Notes: generated from the letters alone by a model not told the origin. Positions 1 to 8,280 are shown, numbered from the stretch's first letter. The stretch is 64,000 nt of DNA from Parapedobacter pyrenivorans (GCF_014636865.1 NZ_BMER01000001.1:2034718-2098717); one strand, 5' to 3'. Made by a program: numbers and translations.

Positions 1-1
1 G

Positions 2-1177
2 TCATCGATGTCAAACCTGAATACGGTTTGGGTTATCAACGGAGATCGGATGATGCCGGAATTGACATCAGAATTCGTTTCAATAGCTTCGAGTGCCGAC
101 TTGGATGCGGGGATATGGGCGGCTCTTTTGGCAGGAACGTTGCAGAAGGATAAGCCCAGCGATTCGCTTTCTGCCGTTGCGAAGCGGCGGATCAATCCGA
201 GGATAGTGCAGAACGTGGTCGATAGCGTAGTGAAGGTGTCGAAAAACCTGACCATTATTGAAAAAGGGCAGCTCCGCTCCGTGAAAAAATCGGGCAAAAA
301 TTGGCAGGTCGAGTTGACGGATCGGACCAACTATAAGGTTCGGGCCATCGTCGATGCGTCTTCAGATGCATACCTGTGCCAACTGGCATACGGCAGCTTG
401 GATAGCATCCGTGTGCGGACCGATATTTCAGGTGATTATTTCCAGTCGCCACCTTATGAGGGGCTTTCGCGTACGGGAGTCGCTGTGGGTGAGTCGGATG
501 GTCGCGGCTTTACGCTGCCATTGGCAGCATTGGTGCCGGCGGATGATAGCAACCTGTTTTTGACCCAACGCGGGCCGGTCGTCCGGAGCCTGCTAAGCGG
601 TACAGCGGATGATGTTCCACTGCTCATGCACGTAGGGCAGGCTGTCGGCGCGGCCGCCGCATACACCGCCTTCTATAAAATTACTTCCGATAAACTGGAT
701 GTCCGCAATGTACAGGGAGAACTTCTGCAGTACGGGAGCAGGCTGCTGCCTTTGGTGGATGTCCCGGTAGAGGACCCGCATTTTTCTGCTATTCAACGTG
801 TATGTGCTACCGGGATGCTATTGGGTAGGGTAGAAGCGAGTGGACGCTTATATTTTGACGCCGATACGGCGGTAACAGCCGGTGAGATAAAGCCGGTGCT
901 GAACCAGCTCTTTTCAAGGAGCCAGATATGGTTTGTAAATCACGCCGATGTCGATACCCTCACGTTGGCAAATCTGTTCAGTTATATCAAATTCGTCGGC
1001 CAGCGTGGCGATGAGTTGGAGGGCCAGGTGCAAAAGTATTGGAAACGTCGTTTCCATTTCGAAGGAGAATACGATGAACAGCAACTTGCAACACGTAGGC
1101 ATGTGGCGGTATTGTTAGATGCCTATTGCAAACCCTTTGATGTAAAGTTGGGCATGGATGGCGTTGTCCAGCGTTGA
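2..1177 (+). CDS. FAD-dependent oxidoreductase, C-terminal part (cut by window edge)
   Basis: The reading frame is open to the left edge, so the ATG at position 8 is probably internal and the gene begins outside the window. The visible 390 residues resemble the later part of the PF12831-type FAD-dependent oxidoreductases: a VDASSDAYLCQLA stretch where the family has an IDAT-like strand, and a segment around residues 170-220 (LPLAALVP ... RGPVVRS ... GQAVGAAAAY) like the family's conserved C-terminal FAD-contact region. The N-terminal GxGxxG FAD-binding motif is not in the window. Bacteroidota often carry such proteins near carbohydrate-use genes. Substrate unknown. The family assignment is moderately sure; it rests on these motifs only. 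Confidence 0.6.
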   Translation, partial: SSMSNLNTVWVINGDRMMPELTSEFVSIASSADLDAGIWAALLAGTLQKDKPSDSLSAVAKRRINPRIVQNVVDSVVKVSKNLTIIEKGQLRSVKKSGKNWQVELTDRTNYKVRAIVDASSDAYLCQLAYGSLDSIRVRTDISGDYFQSPPYEGLSRTGVAVGESDGRGFTLPLAALVPADDSNLFLTQRGPVVRSLLSGTADDVPLLMHVGQAVGAAAAYTAFYKITSDKLDVRNVQGELLQYGSRLLPLVDVPVEDPHFSAIQRVCATGMLLGRVEASGRLYFDADTAVTAGEIKPVLNQLFSRSQIWFVNHADVDTLTLANLFSYIKFVGQRGDELEGQVQKYWKRRFHFEGEYDEQQLATRRHVAVLLDAYCKPFDVKLGMDGVVQR

Positions 1178-1215
1178 GATCGCAGTTCCGCACGCTATGT
1201 AGTGCCGATACCGGC

Positions 1216-1689
1216 CTAGGTTAAACTAATCTGCCGCTTAATGCTTTCTTCCAATGAAATGATGGTTTCAGTCCGTTGTATGCCTTTGACGGCTTGAATA
1301 TCTTCGTTCAATACTTTGCGGAGATGCGTCGTATCCCGGCATATGATTTTCGCAAACATGCTGTAAGTACCCGTGCAATAATGGAGTTCGACAACTTCTT
1401 TTACCTGTTTTAGTTGTTCGACGGCATTATTATACTGAGAACCTTTCTCCAGATAGATTCCTAAGAAGGCCGTGATGTCAAATCCGACTTTTTGAGGATT
1501 TATTGTAAGGTTTGAGCCTCTTATTATACCTAATTCTTCCATCTTTTTCATTCTTACATGGATAGTTCCTCCTGAAACAATCAATTTTTTGGCTATTTCT
1601 GTGTAAGGTATGGATGCATTGTTCATCAACATAGATAAAATCTGTATATCTAAGTTATCAAGGTCTAAATTTTCGTACTTTTTTTCCAT
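1216..1689 (-). CDS. Lrp/AsnC family transcriptional regulator
   Basis: This 157-residue protein has the usual length and layout of the Lrp/AsnC family. It has an N-terminal winged helix-turn-helix (about residues 8-60, with LDIQILSMLMNN and EIAKKLIVSGGTIHVRMKKM) and a C-terminal RAM ligand-binding domain (about 70-150). Such proteins form dimers and octamers on DNA and usually respond to amino acids. The gene stands alone, convergent with the oxidoreductase. A TAAATTTG -7 box on the minus strand lies just upstream of the ATG. The regulated genes cannot be read from the sequence. Confidence 0.9.
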   Translation of the reverse strand: MEKKYENLDLDNLDIQILSMLMNNASIPYTEIAKKLIVSGGTIHVRMKKMEELGIIRGSNLTINPQKVGFDITAFLGIYLEKGSQYNNAVEQLKQVKEVVELHYCTGTYSMFAKIICRDTTHLRKVLNEDIQAVKGIQRTETIISLEESIKRQISLT

Positions 1690-1717
1690 AGTTAATGATG
1701 ATTATTTCAAATAATTT

Positions 1718-1749
1718 CAAATTTATTTAAAAATTTGGTAAAAAATCAA
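1718..1749 (-). promoter_or_regulatory. Probable promoter of the Lrp/AsnC gene
   Basis: On the minus strand TAAATTTG (1718-1725) matches the Bacteroidota -7 box TAnnTTTG. A TTG lies 21 bases upstream (1747-1749). Spacing is slightly long and the region is very A/T rich, so a chance match is possible. Confidence 0.4.
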
Positions 1750-1789
1750 TTTTTTCGATTAAAAAATTTCATTTAATGACTAATGTTGT

Positions 1790-1797
1790 TATATTTG
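1790..1797 (+). promoter_or_regulatory. Candidate -7 box for a small transcript
   Basis: TATATTTG matches TAnnTTTG exactly and lies about 9 bases before a perfect hairpin. No good TTG -33 element is seen 19-21 bases upstream, so the call rests on the -7 box and on the structures downstream. Confidence 0.35.
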
Positions 1798-1802
1798 TAT
1801 CA

Positions 1803-1920
1803 ATGAATCAGCTGAATAATTAGAAAATAGCTGATTGTGATGATGCCCTCCCTCAATTTAATATAGGTTTATAATTGGTTAGCGTTGAAGCTCCTCTCCC
1901 AAAGGAGCTTCTTCCTTTTA
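1803..1920 (+). ncRNA. Candidate small RNA or leader RNA in the Lrp-hypothetical gap
   Basis: The gap from 1690 to 2086 holds no convincing gene. It does hold an ordered set of signals: a -7 box (1790-1797), a perfect 8-bp hairpin with a 15-base loop (arms 1806-1813 and 1829-1836), and a terminator-like 9-bp hairpin (1887-1911) followed by a T-rich tail. Together they would give an RNA of about 115-120 bases. A nine-codon reading frame, MMPSLNLI plus stop (1840-1866), lies between the hairpins and could be a leader peptide. No known RNA family was recognised. The transcript is inferred. Confidence 0.35.
1887..1920 (+). terminator. Hairpin terminator
   Basis: GAAGCTCCT (1887-1895) pairs perfectly with AGGAGCTTC (1903-1911) around a 7-base loop, followed by the T-rich stretch TTCCTTTTA. 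It ends the candidate small transcript. Confidence 0.6.
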
Positions 1921-2055
1921 TCGCAGTTGTGTTTTTAAGTTTTTACTCATTTTGGTTTTAATAATAGGTGTTTGTTGCCAATTATTCAAAATTAGGTAGT
2001 ATATTCGGTTTATTTATGAAAATTTTTCAATTTTATACACCTGTCAATCAAAACC

Positions 2056-2078
2056 GTACCTTTACATAGAAAAGGTAC
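2056..2078 (+). promoter_or_regulatory. Inverted repeat just before the kinase-like gene
   Basis: GTACCTTT (2056-2063) and AAAGGTAC (2071-2078) form a perfect 8-bp inverted repeat with a 7-base loop, ending 8 bases before the ATG at 2087. The left arm overlaps a -7-like TACCTTTA. It could be an operator or an RNA hairpin near the start codon. Confidence 0.4.
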
Positions 2079-2086
2079 CCCTATAT

Positions 2087-3130
2087 ATGGAAATGGAAGA
2101 TGTGAAGATTTCCCGGAAAAAACCAGTATATCCTGTCAGTCCAGCGTTGCAGAAATACCTTCGCAATTACCAACGGGACGCACGCATGCCCGTTGGCTAT
2201 GCAAATCTGATGGATTTCTACGAAACCCTGCCGGTGATCGACAAAAACGGCAGGGATACGTTGTGGGAAACCCCGATCTACCCACCCCATATTCAGGAGA
2301 ACCTGTATAATGGGTTGAAAATCATCTACGCGGAGCTCAAGGCATCTGGCAATACGCGTATCGTGGAGCACAAATATATCGAACGGGTGGAATACTGTGC
2401 TTTCGGGAATACGCATCCCTTCAGAATACGCATAGTAAACCGATTGAACGATGTGTACGACTACTTTTATGTGAAACAAGCTGATGCATCGCGAATATAT
2501 GGGCTGGAATTGGAGCAAATCATATCCCCCAACCCGGTAAACTACCTGGTGGATGGGCAGACACTCGTGGAAGAACATATCGTTGGTATTCCCGGAGATG
2601 TGTTTACGCATTCATTGATGTATAATCCGGATTATAATCCCAAACGAATCGCCAAAGAGTTTGTGAAATTCAATGAACGATGTATCATTACGCTATTGGG
2701 TGATATGCGCGCATATAACTTTGTGGTACAGATAACGCCCGATTTCGACGATTTTCAATTCCGGATCCGGGCAATCGATTTCGATCAGCAATTTTATGAG
2801 GGAAACCCGAGGGTTTACATGCCTCAGTTCTTCAAGGACAACCTGTCTTATGTACAATTATGCATGGAACACCTGACCGACCGGACTGTATTACAATACC
2901 AACAAGAAGAACGCTCCTCCATTGTTCACCGGATACGGAGCGAACGCCACCGCATCGCTGCGTTGCGTGATGTATCCAATACCGAGGAATTATCGACTGC
3001 TGCCAATGTGAAGAAACTCCGGGAAGGTTATGCGTATTATTACAAGAACGATAACTACCTGAAATGCCATACAATGACCGATATCATTGAACTGAATGTG
3101 AAAAATGTGATCCGGCAGGTGAAACTCTAG
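2087..3130 (+). CDS. Hypothetical protein with protein-kinase-like motifs
   Basis: This 347-residue soluble protein belongs to no family I can name. Several landmarks of the protein-kinase/aminoglycoside-phosphotransferase fold appear in the right order: a lysine in a beta strand (FYVK, K130), acidic residues in the next helix (GLELEQ, about 140-145), a hinge-like VEEHIVGIPGD (161-171), a GD-x4-N catalytic-loop-like motif (D206, N211) and a metal-binding-like DFD (231-233). The usual His before the catalytic Asp is absent. No signal peptide or membrane helix is seen. It is a single gene, convergent with ruvC. The kinase relationship is an inference from motif order. A second in-frame ATG follows two codons later. 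Confidence 0.8.
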   Translation: MEMEDVKISRKKPVYPVSPALQKYLRNYQRDARMPVGYANLMDFYETLPVIDKNGRDTLWETPIYPPHIQENLYNGLKIIYAELKASGNTRIVEHKYIERVEYCAFGNTHPFRIRIVNRLNDVYDYFYVKQADASRIYGLELEQIISPNPVNYLVDGQTLVEEHIVGIPGDVFTHSLMYNPDYNPKRIAKEFVKFNERCIITLLGDMRAYNFVVQITPDFDDFQFRIRAIDFDQQFYEGNPRVYMPQFFKDNLSYVQLCMEHLTDRTVLQYQQEERSSIVHRIRSERHRIAALRDVSNTEELSTAANVKKLREGYAYYYKNDNYLKCHTMTDIIELNVKNVIRQVKL

Positions 3131-3136
3131 TCCCCG

Positions 3137-3703
3137 CTACTTTAAGCGGTCGGCATTCTCCTTAACGAACGCTGTCCATCCGGAGTAGTTTGCTTTAGAA
3201 CCGACGGTCACGTTGTTTTGGAACGCATGGCATACCGCAGCTGCCAAGCCGTCGGTAGCATCCAGAAATTGGGGGGTTTCGTTGAATTTCAATAGTGTTT
3301 TGAGCATGGCCGCTACCTGCTCTTTGGTTGCATTACCGTTGCCTGTAACGGACTGCTTGATTTTCCGCGGCGCGTATTCGAAAATAGGGATACTTTTGCT
3401 TAGTGCTGCTGCCATGGCAACGCCCTGTGCACGGCCAAGCTTAAGCATCACCTGTATGTTTTTGCCATAAAAAGGAGCTTCAAGTGCCATGCAGTCCGGT
3501 TGGTATTGCTCGATGAGCGTGCTGGCCTTTTCAAAAATGCGTTGCAGTTTAAGTCCATGATCATTCAGGTGATCCAATTTGATGACGCCAAGATTAATAA
3601 GGGAAAGCTGTTTGCCAGCTTCCTTGATGATACCATAACCTAGTACGGTTGTACCGGGGTCAATTCCTAATATAACCCGTTCCTTATTGATCGACTGCTG
3701 CAT
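3137..3703 (-). CDS. ruvC: Crossover junction endodeoxyribonuclease RuvC
   Basis: RuvC is the dimeric resolvase that nicks Holliday junctions bound by RuvAB during recombinational repair. The 188-residue length is normal. The four acidic catalytic residues are in place: D15 (GIDPGT), E75 (ALEAPF), D148 and D151 (DATDG). The GRAQG and PRKIKQSVTGNG segments are also typical. ruvA and ruvB are not adjacent, as is usual in Bacteroidota. The gene ends six bases from the stop of the convergent kinase-like gene. Confidence 0.97.
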   Translation of the reverse strand: MQQSINKERVILGIDPGTTVLGYGIIKEAGKQLSLINLGVIKLDHLNDHGLKLQRIFEKASTLIEQYQPDCMALEAPFYGKNIQVMLKLGRAQGVAMAAALSKSIPIFEYAPRKIKQSVTGNGNATKEQVAAMLKTLLKFNETPQFLDATDGLAAAVCHAFQNNVTVGSKANYSGWTAFVKENADRLK

Positions 3704-3726
3704 CCTGCAAAATTACGCTTTTTTGA

Positions 3727-3764
3727 GGAACGAGCGGATGGTCAATTCACCATCCGCTCGTTCC
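3727..3764 (-). terminator. Long perfect hairpin after the tonB-like gene
   Basis: Sixteen bases (3727-3742) pair perfectly with 3749-3764 around a 6-base loop. The structure starts about six bases after the tonB-like stop. A T-run flanks it only on the plus-strand 5' side, so the minus-strand transcript is followed by A, not U. It probably ends or protects the tonB-like transcript before ruvC, but it is not a textbook intrinsic terminator. Confidence 0.6.
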
Positions 3765-3769
3765 GAGGT

Positions 3770-4607
3770 TTACCGGCTGATATCGAGTCCAATGGGTAAC
3801 GTATAGGCAACACGAACTTCACGGCCGTTCTGTATACCAGGGTTCCATTTTGGGGCAGATTTTAATAGCCTTATCGCCTCTTCCCCAGTACCGAACTTGA
3901 GGTCACGGACGATTTTAATATCCGTTAACGAGCCATCCCGTTCCACAATAAACGTCAGGATGATTTTTCCTTTCACGCCATTGGCTATCGCACCAGCCGG
4001 ATATCGGTAATTTTTTTGAACATAATCGAAAAAGGCTTGCATGCCGCCCGGAAACATCGGTTCAATTTCTACGGTTATAAACGGCTCATCACGCTGCCCG
4101 GTGGTTTCTGTAATGACAGCTTCGCCATAACCGTGCCCGACAGGCCTGTCGATATGGATGGTCGCGCCGGGATTGCCCGTAAGGGTTTGAGATGCCGGTT
4201 CTGCCAGTTTGAGCGCTGCTACTGAAGGGGGTTCTTCGGTTGCTTGACTAGCTTTGACCACTTCGGGGGGCGGCATGCGTACCCGGCTTGTACGGGGTGT
4301 TGATGGCAAGGCAATCGCAGGAAGAGGCAAAGACCTGTCAACCGGAGGCGGCGGAGCTAATTCGATAATACGCTCCCTTTCAAAAGGATCGAGGATGGCG
4401 TGGCTGTCCGTGACCGGGAACAGCCTGTTTTTGATTAATGGAACAAGAAGTGCAATGACAAATACGGTGGAGGCAAACGAATAATGCTACGGAGGCATTT
4501 TTGGATGCATCCTTTCGTAACACATAGGCGCCATATTGTTTGTTGCGCCCTTCGAAAATGACATCCAGCCAGCTTTGGCTGAAAATATCCTGTTTTGGAT
4601 GAAACAT
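3770..4607 (-). pseudogene. TonB-family energy transducer broken by a +1 frameshift
   Basis: Two overlapping frames encode the two parts of one TonB-like protein. The first frame starts at 4607 (MFHPKQ) and holds the Bacteroidota TonB N-terminus WLDVIFEGRNKQYGAYVLRK, then runs out of frame and stops at 4380. The second frame continues with the membrane helix (STVFVIALLVPLI), a proline-rich linker (ELAPPPP) and a full TonB C-terminal domain (FPGGMQAFFDYVQKNYRYP ... VEIEP) to 3770. Removing one base from the three A's at 4475-4477 gives an unbroken 278-residue protein. Either the gene is inactivated or the base is a sequencing error. The C-terminal frame alone has only a TTG start and no anchor. 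Confidence 0.85.
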
Positions 4608-4787
4608 AACGATGAGGATTAAAATGAACAAAAATTGAACAAAACGGCCGTTATGTATATCCGATGGAAGCTAAGCTTTCCTGTTACCCTATTGATGATG
4701 TTTTGCAGCTAATTCCATAAACAGCTTCTTGCCGGTGCCGTACTACCGCATCAATAGACAGCTTATTATTATGAAAAATTAGTAACA

Positions 4788-5783
4788 TTGCACGCTAAAT
4801 CATCGAGTTTGAGCAATAGGACAAAAAAAATACTGGGTATTGTACTCAAGATGGCCATTCTGCTTCTAGTGGCTTGGGTACTATACCGCAAACTCAACAA
4901 TCACCAGAATCTGCGGGAATTTGAGCGGCTGATGCGCAGCTTAGGTACGGATATCGTAGTAACGACGTTGTCTGTGGTCATTGCCTTGATGTTTGCCAAC
5001 TGGCTTTTGGAAGTGGTGAAGTGGCGGTACCTTTGTCGGCATATTGAGCGGATAAGTCTTTGGAAAGCTACTCAATCCGTGTTTTGCGGATTGACGTGGG
5101 CGGTCTTCACGCCAAACCGCATCGGTGAATATGGGGGACGGGTACTGTTTCTTAAACCTCGAAAGCGCATTTTTGGGGTGGTGGCAATGGGTGTTGGCGC
5201 GTTGGCGCAATTGGTCTTAACGAGTGTAGCCGGTTCGCTCAGTATCGCTTGGTTCCTCAATCGGTTTTTCGATATCGGCCCCCTTTGGGGCTTGGCGTTA
5301 TGGTTGGCCGCAGCAGGGTATTCGGCTTTTTTCCTGATCCTTTATTTTAATGTGAAATGGATAAATAGCTGGATAAGGCGCATTGGGTTGTTGCGTAAGT
5401 TCCATCGGTTTTTTGAAATTCTAACCAACTATAGCCGTAAGGAGCTGATGGTAGTCTTCATTAATTCGATAGCGAGATTTGTTATTTTCACTTCACAGTA
5501 TTGTATCCTCATGTTGGTTATTATCCCCGACATAGAATTCTTGCCCATGCTGTTATTGATATTCATTCTTTTCTTTGTACAGGCCGCATTGCCTACGCTC
5601 GACCTGTTCGATTTCGGTGTCCGAAGTGTTACGGCAAGTTACCTGTATGCGCACATTACAGACCATGATATTGCGGTGATGGCGATTGCTTCTTGCATTT
5701 GGTTTATAAACCTTATATTGCCCGCCATTTTGGGTTCGGTGTTTGTCTTAAAAATCAATTTCTTTGGCGACACAGCTAGTTAG
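4788..5783 (+). CDS. Lysylphosphatidylglycerol synthase/flippase-like membrane protein (UPF0104)
   Basis: This protein of about 330 residues has around eight hydrophobic helices and belongs to the UPF0104/LPG-synthase transmembrane family. The family includes lipid-modifying and lipid-flipping proteins. Landmarks are NWLLEVVKWRYL near residue 67, WAVFTPNRIGEYGGR near 100 and an acidic helix PTLDLFDFGVR near 270. Its stop overlaps the next gene by 20 bases, so it is probably co-expressed with that glycosyltransferase, which hints at a lipid-linked glycan. The start is unsure: the TTG at 4788 or 4809, or the ATG at 4854. The exact substrate cannot be told. Confidence 0.8.
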   Translation: MHAKSSSLSNRTKKILGIVLKMAILLLVAWVLYRKLNNHQNLREFERLMRSLGTDIVVTTLSVVIALMFANWLLEVVKWRYLCRHIERISLWKATQSVFCGLTWAVFTPNRIGEYGGRVLFLKPRKRIFGVVAMGVGALAQLVLTSVAGSLSIAWFLNRFFDIGPLWGLALWLAAAGYSAFFLILYFNVKWINSWIRRIGLLRKFHRFFEILTNYSRKELMVVFINSIARFVIFTSQYCILMLVIIPDIEFLPMLLLIFILFFVQAALPTLDLFDFGVRSVTASYLYAHITDHDIAVMAIASCIWFINLILPAILGSVFVLKINFFGDTAS

Positions 5784-6903
5784 TATTGCGCTGGCCATAT
5801 TCACTGGCATATATGTATTGCTGGTATGTTATATGCGGGCGGGATGGTTCGCATTGCCATTCTATTCCAGGAAAAAATCACCCCAAACGAAGGTAAGTGT
5901 GCTTATCGCTGCACGCAATGAAGAGGCTAATATCGGGCGTACGCTTTCGGATATCTTAGCACAGCAATTTCCTCGGGATTTACTCGAAGTCATCGTGGTG
6001 GATGACCACTCTACGGATAATACTTCAGCAATCGTGCAATCATTCGAGGAACAGGGTGTGAAGTTGCTGAAGCTGGACGAGTCTGAGCCATTGAATTCGT
6101 ACAAAAAGAAAGCGATATCCGTTGCCATTGCGACGGCGACCGGTGATCTTATTGTCACGACCGATGCAGATTGCCGGATGTCCCCAAATTGGCTGGCCAC
6201 GGTAGTGAGCTATGTGGAGGAAAATGGATGCTTTCTCGTTTCCTCACCAGTTGTCTATTCAAATCAGCGGGGCTTTTTCGAAGAGTTGCAGACGCTGGAA
6301 TTCCTCTTCCTAATCGGATTGGGCGCGGCGGGCATCGGAAATAAACGGCCATCCACCTGCAATGGAGCCAACCTGGCCTATCGCCGGGATGTATTTTATG
6401 AAATGGACGGATTCAATGGAATCGATCACCTCGCTTCCGGAGACGACGAGTTGTTCCTGCATAAGGTAGCAGCAAAATATCCCGACAAAATTGGTTTCTG
6501 CAAATCAAGGGATGCCATCGTCTATACCGATGCAAAAAAAGACCTGATTGGATTCATTAACCAACGCAGGCGGTGGGCGTCAAAGAGTACACACTATAAA
6601 AATAAAGGAATCGTTGCACTGGGCGTAGCGGTATGGGCCTTCAATTTTATGTTACTCGTCGCTGGTGTCTTTGTGTTGTTTTTTGGCAACGGAACACAGC
6701 TGGTATCGGTATTTACGGCGGCACTCGTAGCAAAATTAATTGCGGAGGGCACTTTTCTGTACCCGCTTTGCCATTTCGCCAAACGCACGGGGTTATTGGC
6801 TTATTTGCCCTTGCTTACCATCGTGCACATCGTTTACATCGTATATATCGGTATAGCGGGCAATATGGGGAAATACCAATGGAAAGGGCGGCGGGTGAAT
6901 TGA
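5764..6903 (+). CDS. Family 2 glycosyltransferase, membrane-bound
   Basis: This inverting glycosyltransferase of the GT2 fold has an N-terminal helix, then a catalytic domain (about residues 45-270) and two or three C-terminal membrane helices (about 280-370). Visible motifs are VSVLIAARNEEANI, VIVVDDHSTDNT, the metal-binding DAD within VTTDADC, and QRRRW near residue 265, which is typical of processive or lipid-linked GT2 enzymes. It begins with TTG inside the end of the flippase-like gene, so translation is probably coupled. Donor and acceptor sugars are unknown. Confidence 0.88.
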   Translation: MATQLVSIALAIFTGIYVLLVCYMRAGWFALPFYSRKKSPQTKVSVLIAARNEEANIGRTLSDILAQQFPRDLLEVIVVDDHSTDNTSAIVQSFEEQGVKLLKLDESEPLNSYKKKAISVAIATATGDLIVTTDADCRMSPNWLATVVSYVEENGCFLVSSPVVYSNQRGFFEELQTLEFLFLIGLGAAGIGNKRPSTCNGANLAYRRDVFYEMDGFNGIDHLASGDDELFLHKVAAKYPDKIGFCKSRDAIVYTDAKKDLIGFINQRRRWASKSTHYKNKGIVALGVAVWAFNFMLLVAGVFVLFFGNGTQLVSVFTAALVAKLIAEGTFLYPLCHFAKRTGLLAYLPLLTIVHIVYIVYIGIAGNMGKYQWKGRRVN

Positions 6904-6912
6904 TTTAACCTG

Positions 6913-7668
6913 CTAGATTTTAGTTTCCCGAGTGTTATTCTCCACCTTTTCTTTGATACTTACCTCTACCCGGGCTACCAGGTCTTCCGCATTGAGGCCC
7001 CGGGGCTCGATGGGTTCCAGTACCTCCCAAGACATCCTTGTAAAGGGATTGAGCGGAAAAAAACCGTAGCGGACCATTTGCCACGAATTACGGATAGCAA
7101 TGGGGACCACCAATACATCGGGAACTTTCTTTAATATGGTAGCGATACCACCTACGTTGAATGGCTTGATTTTTCCGGTTTTGGCGCGTGTGCCTTCGGG
7201 AAAGATAAATGCCGACCAATTTTTTGCTTTCATGTTGTTGGCCAGCTTGAGGATTTCGGCTATGGATTGCTTGGGGTCCTTTCGGTCAATGTTGGCGGCA
7301 CCTCCATGACGGAGATTGAATGATATGCTTGGAATCCCCCTTGCCAGCTCAATCTTGGAAATGAATTTACCATGGTGTTTGCGTAGAAAGAAGATCAGCG
7401 GGGGGATGTCATACATGCTCTGATGGTTGGCCACAAAAAGAATGGGCCTATCCATAGGGAGGTTTTGCCGGTTTGTGAATTTTATGGTATTACCTAATAC
7501 GTAATAGGTAGCAAGTAAACACAGATTGAGGGCATCTACGCATTTTTTGTGGCCCTGATAGCCGCCCAATTTTAAGCACAGCCATTGTATGGGGTGAAAT
7601 ATGGTAATGATGATGCCAAAAAGCAAATAAAAAATAGGAGAAAGGAGGTACCCGAAAAATTTTCTCAT
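6913..7668 (-). CDS. 1-acyl-sn-glycerol-3-phosphate acyltransferase (PlsC family)
   Basis: The gene encodes a membrane-bound acyltransferase of about 251 residues that makes phosphatidic acid from lysophosphatidic acid and an acyl donor. The catalytic HX4D motif is NHQSMYD (H82, D87), and the substrate-binding block IFPEGTRAKTG lies near residue 158. A hydrophobic N-terminus (about 5-30) anchors it. The ATG at 7668 is preferred over the in-frame TTG two codons upstream. It is convergent with the glycosyltransferase. Paralogues that acylate other lipids cannot be excluded. Confidence 0.9.
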   Translation of the reverse strand: MRKFFGYLLSPIFYLLFGIIITIFHPIQWLCLKLGGYQGHKKCVDALNLCLLATYYVLGNTIKFTNRQNLPMDRPILFVANHQSMYDIPPLIFFLRKHHGKFISKIELARGIPSISFNLRHGGAANIDRKDPKQSIAEILKLANNMKAKNWSAFIFPEGTRAKTGKIKPFNVGGIATILKKVPDVLVVPIAIRNSWQMVRYGFFPLNPFTRMSWEVLEPIEPRGLNAEDLVARVEVSIKEKVENNTRETKI

Positions 7669-7729
7669 GAACAACTATACACTGGTATATGTGCTGAAAA
7701 ACGCAAATATATGATTAAAAAGTAGTATC

Positions 7730-7745
7730 GCAAACGGCGGTTTGC
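7730..7745 (-). terminator. Short hairpin after the lipoprotein gene
   Basis: GCAAAC (7730-7735) pairs with GTTTGC (7740-7745) around a 4-base loop, with T-rich sequence further along the minus strand. It may be a weak terminator of the 7765-8280 gene. Confidence 0.35.
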
Positions 7746-7764
7746 CACGGAATGATCGGCTTGT

Positions 7765-8280
7765 TTATCGAATGATACGTGTTTCCTGAAAATAATCACG
7801 GGTGTAACTGCCCGGCAACGCGTGGTCCCCTTCAGTGAAATCGAAGTGGACAACATTGATGTCGGGTAATTCCGTATAGGCATAGGTAGCTTCCATGATA
7901 TACATCTGCGCTCCGGAAGAACCCATTTGCTGCGTGAGGTACCGGGCGTCGATGATCTGAACAAAAAGCGTATCATTCGAAACCCGATTTACTTCCAGAT
8001 TGATTTCCGGATAATTTGCGATCAACGCTTGCGTAAGTGCGTCGAGCGATAGCGATGCGCGATTGAATTCGGGATTTTTTTCGGCCTCCAACTGCTCGGA
8101 TCCATCAACAAAAGCCGCAATATAAGGTAGTGACGGTAGCGCTGCATCCATATCCTCGGCAATTTCCGTTGCCGGGTCGTTTTGTGTTTTTCCGCCTGCA
8201 TTTTCCCGTGATTCATTTCGGCAAGAAAATAGGATAAGTGCGGAAAACGCCAATGATAGCGATAACGGTAATGTTTTCAT
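7765..8280 (-). CDS. Hypothetical lipoprotein
   Basis: The product is a 171-residue secreted protein with a signal peptide and lipobox (ALILFSC, Cys at about 20), so it is probably anchored in the outer membrane. After an acidic, alanine-rich linker the rest (about 50-171) is a compact mixed alpha/beta domain with a strand pattern (TLFVQIIDA ... YAYTELPDINVVHFDF) that recalls GerMN-type domains, but the match is too weak to assign. It lies between plsC and the SDR gene on the same strand. Function unknown. Confidence 0.75.
   Translation of the reverse strand: MKTLPLSLSLAFSALILFSCRNESRENAGGKTQNDPATEIAEDMDAALPSLPYIAAFVDGSEQLEAEKNPEFNRASLSLDALTQALIANYPEINLEVNRVSNDTLFVQIIDARYLTQQMGSSGAQMYIMEATYAYTELPDINVVHFDFTEGDHALPGSYTRDYFQETRIIR

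Noticed and set aside
2081-2611. Open frame of 176 codons antisense to the kinase-like gene
   Set aside because: No family match, and the plus-strand frame is longer with kinase-like motifs in order.
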